Shown: in pieces, positions 57,945 through 64,000 of the stretch
How the letters are laid out: every line of letters begins with the position of its first letter
How positions within the stretch are numbered: the stretch's first letter is position 1
Source of the DNA: Lepidodermella squamata
Taxonomy: Eukaryota; Gastrotricha
Direction: 5' to 3'
DNA: 64,000 bases
NCBI GenBank assembly: GCA_047495785.1
Contig: JBLDXI010000014.1
Coordinates: 496,001-560,000 of the forward strand
The notes under the pieces: model-generated
Database searches by the model: none
What the model was told of the DNA's origin: nothing
Seen by the model: only the letters and a program-made list of their open reading frames with translations
Translations under genes and position numbers: made by a program

Positions 57945-59606
57945 ATGGATAGTGATGAGGATTTTATCGACGAATCGCCTTCGCCTTTCCCGGAGGGTAG
58001 CGAAGATTACGGCATTGAGTTTGACAAACCTGAGTTGATAAACAAACCTCAAAATCAAAACGGGCCCTTTTATTTGGATGAAGATGACTTCGTTCATGAA
58101 GTTCTTGAACCAAGCCAGATTGTCGATCACATGAGAAGCATCATCCAGGAGGTCGCTGAAATAGTTACATTGCCTCTAACTTATTGTCGAGTCTTGTTGC
58201 ATTATTTTCGATGGGACAAAGGAAAAATGATGGAACAATATGTCACTGGCGATCAAGAAAAACTTTTTAAATTAGCTGGCCTACCCATGTGTGCAGTTGT
58301 GATGACTTCTGGAGGTGGGTTTCAGGCTTCTCCTCCGAACAGATCCTCTTCCAATGCTTCTCGACCTGGAAATACTTCGCCGTCATGTGAAATTTGTTAT
58401 GGAATCGTAAGCCAGTCCAGTATGCAAGGCGGTGAATGTGGCCACCAGTTTTGTACCCCTTGTTGGAATGACTATTTGACATTCAAAATCATGGACGAAG
58501 GTGTTGGTCAAACACTAGCGTGTCCAGGTGAGTCCACAAATTTTTTAAAATTCTTTCCTGAGCCATCTTCATTTCAGCTTTCGCATGCAACGTCATTCTT
58601 GATGACATGCTTGTGTTGAAACTTGTGCGAGAATCGAAAGTGAAGCAACGCTATCAGCATCTGATAACGAACAGTTTTGTCGAGACAAATCGTCTTTTGG
58701 CTTGGTGCCCAGGCAAAGATTGTGGGCGAGCAATACGCGTTCGTGAATTTGCCGCTAAACCGGTCACTTGCATATGCAGCACAGTTTTTTGCTTCGCATG
58801 TCACAATCAACGACATGAACCTATCCGTTGTGATTTGCTGAAACGGTGGTTGAAGAAGTGCGATGATGATAGCGAGACCTCTAACTGGATTGCTGCTAAC
58901 ACCAAGGAGTGCCCTCGATGCCATGTCACAATTGAGAAAGACGGCGGATGCAATCACATGGTATGCAAAAATCAGGCGTGTCGCCACGATTTCTGCTGGG
59001 TGTGTCTGGGACCATGGGAACCTCACGGATCGAGTTGGTACAACTGTAATCGCTTCAACGACGACGACGCCAAAAGGGCAAGAGAGGGTCAAGAAAAATC
59101 GCGAACTGCTCTGCAGCGATATTTGCATTATTGCAATCGCTACGGTGCCCATTTAAATTCGATGAAACACGAAAACAAACTGTACACAATGGCACAAGTA
59201 AAAATGGACCAACTTCAACAAATGAATATGTCGTGGATTGAGGTTGGCTCTTTTCGGAAAAACATTACTTGTTGTAATTTTCGTCTTTTCACAGGTCCAA
59301 TTTTTGAAACAGGCAGTCGACACGTTATGTCGCTGTCGCCAAACTCTTATGTACACTTACGCCTTCGCGTACTACCTTCGCTCAAATAATCAGTCACAGA
59401 TTTTCGAAGGAAATCAGGGCGATCTTGAACGCGCGACCGAAGAACTGTCGGAATATCTGGAACGTCAAATCAAAACTGACGAGCTGAATACCATCAAGCA
59501 AAAAGTGCAAGATAAATCTCGCTATTGTGAAGCCAGGCGTCGCGTCCTCCTCGAGCATGTCTATGAAGGCTACGACAATGAATGGTGGGATTTCGTCCAT
59601 TCTTGA
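57945..59606 (+). CDS. ARIH1: Ariadne-1, RBR-type E3 ubiquitin ligase
   Basis: RING-between-RING E3 ligase that works with UBE2L3-type E2s and neddylated cullin-RING ligases, passing ubiquitin through its own cysteine. 519 residues, exons 57945-58527, 58578-59242, 59295-59606. The N-terminus is acidic ([10 protein letters not shown]), followed by the UBA-like region. RING1 starts CEICYG at about residue 148 (C..H.FC..CW). IBR has [14 protein letters not shown]2 is [20 protein letters not shown] with the catalytic Cys319 in GGC. The Ariadne domain ([43 protein letters not shown]) is highly conserved. The frame is open upstream of the ATG, but family length and an acceptor-like TTTATAG before it favour 57945. 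Confidence 0.97.
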
Positions 59607-60663
59607 AAGATTCTCTCTATCGCCGTAGCCACTTTCACTTCCGCCGTTTTCATACATTGAATTACTCTCGTAACCGATGTCCATATGTCTTGGAAATATC
59701 CTTATAATAATGCTATGTGTATTATGTTTACTACCGGTGGCAACCGATGAGACTTCTAAGACTTATATTGCCGATAAACGCTCACTCACCCGCAAATTTG
59801 ACTTTCGGAAAGATGATTGAGATGATGAAATAAAACTTAGCTTCAGCTGATCATATTTCTTTGTTGGTCTTATTGCCAGTGTCCGATTTATGAAAGCTCC
59901 GTGATAGAGCCTCGGTAAGGGATGGCAGATCAATATTTCCTGTCTTCATTTAATCCGATGCAACAGCTTTCCAGACTTCATCGAACCGCGTACGCATTAG
60001 ACGACCGAAGGCAAAGCGGGGTTATCTGACTTACTATCTTAGAGTAGTTGAGTTACTTTTGGTTCGAAATATCGAGGAATGCAGCTTGTCCATTTTATCT
60101 GTCAATCATCCGTGTTGTCGATTGCGAAGTTAAGCACTGAGGAACTCCCTTATTCCCTATCTTCTTAATCAATAGGGATTAAAATTCCCTTGGCACTCGT
60201 TTGGAATACCAGCCGGTAAAAAATATTTTCCCAACTTCGCTTCATTTCCTGGTTCCTGGATCGAGTAGCATCTCAAGCAAAATCATTATCACATGAACAC
60301 TCATTGGTAAAAACGATTGTCGTTTCAAAATATTCCAATTTATTACCAAAATATGAGAAGGTACGGCGAGAAGATGATAAGTGAAAAGAAATAGCGCATA
60401 ATTTCATGATCAACCAAGCCATTCCTAATCATTGAAGATGGGGAAGCCTGACAATGATACCTAACAAGTTACACTCTCGCAGGATGAAAGTAACCAAGCT
60501 ACCTATCCGAAATGCGCAATCCGTCCTACCGCATTTTAAGCCGCGATAAGGCGTGAAAGCGCGAAGTAATAGCGATTCTATAGGAGTTAATGACTTTAAT
60601 GAACAGATAATATACGCCTCAACAAATGAAAAATCACAGAGATGCATCGTATTGTTAGAGATG
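59607..60663. other. Region between Ariadne and MLF tails
   Basis: 1.06 kb where Ariadne (+) and MLF (-) converge. A possible poly(A) signal for Ariadne is AATAAA near 59830. Around 60083-60215 there is a weak resemblance to 5S rRNA (GCGAAGTTAAGCA, then TTGGAATACCAG), too degenerate to be a functional gene. No coding exon. Confidence 0.4.
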
Positions 60664-61540
60664 TCACGCTTCCTCAACGTAATATTCTGGCTTGCGTGCC
60701 TTTTTAGACTTATTTTCGCTGCGGTCAGATGCACGGCCGTCAGTCAACGCAGGGCGATTAGTTTCATCCTCGGCCAGTGCGAAGCGTGATCGACTGGCTT
60801 GGTTAGTTTTCCGGCGCCACTCATCAAGAAATGCAGATTCTTCATCTTCACGCATGCCCAGGAAATCGCTGCGCTCGTTTCGCTGACCAGTACGCAGATT
60901 CATCTCTCGCTCAACCACTTTGCCACGACCACCTATATGATGACCGACTTCCATCCTTTGGACACCCGTCACTGAATCACGCACGGCTTTCCTGGTTTCC
61001 CTAACTCCTCCAGGACCTTGACGAGTGGAGGACGTTGCTTGGTATATCTGAAATTGAAATCATGTTAAACTGCAATCGACACAATAATGAACAGCAAATG
61101 CTAACCTGAGGCTGTCCATCGCCATCGCTGGAAAACTTCATGACTGAGGACTGAGAGAAGCTGAAAGAATCAGGATCGTTCCTCGTATTCTCCATTTGTC
61201 GATGAATTTCGTCAAACATCTTCTCCATATGGCCAAATCCACCGAAAATGCTACCAAAACCAAAGGGGTCGCGACTGAAAGGTGCGATCTCACCATTTCC
61301 CCTACCGTCACGTCTGCGAGTACCCTCGGAAATTTGTCGCTGCTGATCATTTGATCTCCCGGCTGGAAGAGCAGGAAATTCATCGCGACCAGAGAAAAAA
61401 GAATTCATTTCTCGGAAGTGATCGTTGAACCTGGAGGGCAAAGCATAATCGTCAAAAATAGCCGCAAATGCGAAAAATTGAACTAACCCAGAGAAAAACG
61501 GGTCATTACCGAAGTCGGAGAAAAATGACCGACCAAACAT
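60664..61540 (-). CDS. MLF: Myeloid leukemia factor (MLF) homologue
   Basis: Conserved animal protein that shuttles between nucleus and cytoplasm and modulates transcription and protein aggregation. 253 residues, exons 61540-61488, 61430-61106, 61047-60664. The N-terminus DPFFSGFNDHFREMNSFF corresponds to the MLF DPFF segment. The middle is Phe/Gly-rich (DPFGFGSIFGGFGHMEKMFDEIHR). The core MLF domain is unmistakable: [35 protein letters not shown], then VGHHIGGRGKVVEREMN and DESAFLDEW-type ending (EEDESAF region). A basic tail (KSKKARKPEYY) may act as a nuclear-import signal. The ATG at 61540 matches the family start. Faces Ariadne tail-to-tail. Confidence 0.95.
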
Positions 61541-62803
61541 TTGATATATAGCTTTTTAACGCAGCCTAGCGACACATATCGAAAGAAGGGTTAAAAAAAG
61601 CGGGTGAAAAAATCAGAAAACTGTCAGTAAGCATCTTGGCAAGCTGTCTATTCGATGGATGACGTCAATGAACCAGTCTTTGAGCCAGCTTTTCAAAGAG
61701 CAGTTAAGATCACATAACGCTTAACGTCCGAAGATGCAAAGTCGGCTTACCGAATTGCTTTTCCGCAAGAACTTTTTGAACGACATTAGCGCCAAAATTC
61801 CAGAATTTTCTGCATGTGAAGGTCAATAATATTTTTTCTAATTAATTTGATGTCTAATTAATTTTTAAATATTTTCCGTGTTTTAAATTCTATTTACGTG
61901 CTGCTCTTCATCGCAGGATATTTTCAAAAATTCGAAAAATCTCGAATCGGTGCTTTTTCACCGTGAAGCTCTCATTGTCCGCTTAGATATCTTACTTTCA
62001 GGTTAAAAAAGAAGAAGGGAAATGACCGACTGCTACCTGCGACTACCGGCAAGCTTTGTTTTCTTAGCAGGAGAAAACAACGATGGACATTTTATTTGTT
62101 CTCGAGACTAAACAGCGACTTAAATTGCTGGTGTAACATCCCAAGAGGTCTCAATTTTTATTGGGCTAATGTCGGGCAAAATATTCCTCAGCCAAATCTA
62201 TTCTACAATGTGCGAAGTGTCCCGAAAGAATTGACACTGAAGGACACATTTAATCTTCTATGGACAAGACACCGAAGTCAAGGGATTATTATGTTAATGT
62301 CTTTAAAGGGGCGATAATGCTCTTCCCAATGTTTTACTCCTTACATTAGCCCATAAATAGCCCCATTCATTTGTAGATTCGCGCGTATGATGTATGTATG
62401 CACAGGGCTCAGTTTACTCTCGAGACACTCACGAAACATCAACTTACAAATCCATCTTACAAATCCATATCTATCTGTTATCGCAAAAATGAGCAAAGAT
62501 TGACCGGACGCGGCATGTTGATCCCTAATGATGGACAACAAGTCGAAATGTTCAGGAGACCTCTCGTCTCAAACTCATGTTCCAAGGATGACGCATGAAT
62601 TTGTTTAGCTTCTGACTCATTATTCTAAATTTTTCATCGATCGAATGGATCCTGAGCTGTCTTCTTTCGGGCTGCATGGCTCCTTATAACGGCCGCATAA
62701 TAAAGAGGTAGATGGTTAGATTTTAATGATCTCGAACGAATAGTGAGTCGGTCTCAAATTTATTAGAAAAATAGTATAAATGACAGTAGCTTAGCAGTTC
62801 GAT
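61541..62803. other. Intergenic MLF - SOD
   Basis: 1.26 kb containing the MLF promoter and the SOD 3' region. TTTATT at 62759-62764 gives a minus-strand AATAAA about 40 nt after the SOD stop. No other gene, RNA or repeat recognised. Confidence 0.4.
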
Positions 62804-63850
62804 TCACAGAAATTGAAACTGATCATTAGGGTTTCTTTTCTCACCCAATGCCGCCGAAGCACAAGGAGGCATCCAAGCAGAGATGTTACCGTCCACAACG
62901 ATGGGCGTATTTTCAAGCTGCTCGAAGTTTGCGTTGGCGGTCGATACTAGTAGTAAATGACGGAAGATGAATAATCAAGATCGGGAAGAAATGAGCCGAG
63001 TAAACTTACTAGTATAATATTGCCACAGGCAATGATGCTTCCTAAATTACAACCTTAAATTCGCTTATATAAAAAATATAATCAAGCTAAAACCAGAGTT
63101 TCCGGAGCTCATGCTCTCTTCGGCACCACCGATACCTGTGAAAATAATTAGTCGTATCAGCTTTCAGCCATGGTGACATCACAGAAATAATAAATATTTA
63201 CCGAAATCATCCATGGACTGATGGATTGCGAGGGACCTGCCGACTACATCGTAAGTTGCATCCTTAGATCTGCATTCAATTAAACAACAGCGGGGTCTAT
63301 ATAATTTATTGAAGAAACAAGAAACAACTCACCCAACCCTAATTAATTTGTCCGTGATGGAAATTCTGGTCTTTCCAGACGAGTCTGATCTGAGGATTCA
63401 ATAATGATTATTCGTGCACCAAAGATATAGGATACTCGCAATAATTTACCTAATATTTCCGAGATCCCCCACGTGTCGAGTTGATGAATTTCCTGTTTGC
63501 GGACCATGATTAACGCGCTTTGGATTGAAGTGCTTCCCAAGGGCTGAACAGCCGCCGGCCTTCGATGATGCCTGACTTTCGTGAACATGGAAGCCATGCC
63601 AATTATTACCCGGAAATATCGATTGCACCATTCCAGTTAGATTGACGTATCTCACGGTGTTTCCGTTAGCAAGCGTTTCGCTGAATTCTTGAAGTAAAAT
63701 TGTTCCCACGATATTCATTTCCATTCCGAAGCCCTGGGCAGAGTACATTACAACACTAGCATTACCCGTCATAACTGTCGTCGACTGCGACTCGGCATCT
63801 TCGAAATTAATCGCAATTATTGATAGCAGCAAAAACGAGCAAGTAATCAT
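62804..63850 (-). CDS. Secreted Cu/Zn superoxide dismutase with altered active site
   Basis: Extracellular Cu/Zn SOD; the family converts superoxide to oxygen and hydrogen peroxide. Exons: 63850-63450, 63389-63333, 63269-63202, 63135-63094, 63041 to about 63006, 62946-62804, giving about 248 residues. A hydrophobic signal peptide (CSFLLLSIIAI) opens the protein. Metal ligands are visible: HGFHVHE, GKHFNP, NHG, RHVGDLGN and SLAIHQ. Disulphide cysteines sit in GGCSAL and IACG. The active-site Arg next to the second Cys (GSRLACG in typical enzymes) is Ile here (GSIIACG, codon 63036-63034). The last splice is uncertain: a strong donor at 63009 puts the last exon in another frame unless a different acceptor is used. 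An acceptor-like TTATAG lies 5 nt before the ATG. Confidence 0.9.
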
Positions 63851-64000
63851 GTTGCCTATAAGAAAAGACTGGCTGTCAAATTTAGGGCCACTATAAAAGT
63901 GTGGGAAACGATATTATCGGCATGTTGCTGTTAGATTGAGGTGTAAGAGCGTTACATTTAATGGTAAACAAAGAGAAGGACAGGGGATGAATGAGCTACG

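Overview
This is nuclear DNA of a small-genome animal, not a prokaryote. Nearly every gene is split by short spliceosomal introns (mostly 50-60 nt, GT-AG). The products are animal housekeeping and signalling proteins: ALIX, TAF9, a Rap-specific GAP, SURF6, TCTP, Spen/SHARP, Ariadne, MLF, Na,K-ATPase beta subunits, an M13 peptidase and a secreted Cu/Zn superoxide dismutase. Compactness, closely spaced same-strand gene pairs and 3' splice-like AGs just before many start codons recall animals with spliced-leader trans-splicing (for example nematodes or tardigrades). The species cannot be fixed from the sequence alone. Exon models were assembled by hand from reading frame, GT/AG sites and family alignment from memory; no search was run.

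Layout. 1-8.5 kb: five tandem, same-strand aldo-keto reductase (AKR) genes; the first is cut by the window edge. 9.4-15.9 kb: three Na,K-ATPase beta paralogues, one on + and two on -. 18.4-23.5 kb: ALIX followed closely by a small unknown gene (+), meeting tail-to-tail with TAF9, which lies 86 nt behind another unknown gene (-). 24.9-30.2 kb: a gene-free accessory stretch with a 5'-truncated LINE and an inverted-repeat element. 30.2-33.3 kb: an M13 (neprilysin-like) peptidase. 35.0-37.9 kb: a Rap1GAP-like protein. 38.2-40.1 kb: SURF6 and TCTP (both -, possible operon). 41.5-52.6 kb: a 17-exon Spen gene of about 2,958 codons with four RRMs and a C-terminal SPOC domain. 53.4-56.9 kb: a recent LINE insertion with an intact reverse-transcriptase ORF between perfect 440-bp direct repeats. 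57.9-63.9 kb: Ariadne-1 (+), MLF (-) and Cu/Zn SOD (-).

Function. Most genes are unrelated neighbours. The AKR and Na,K-ATPase clusters are local duplications. The points most worth a second look are the LINE with its 440-bp flanking duplication, the inverted-repeat element, active-site changes in one AKR and in the SOD, irregular splicing inside Spen RRM2, and the signs of operons and trans-splicing. I found no clearly new multi-gene system.
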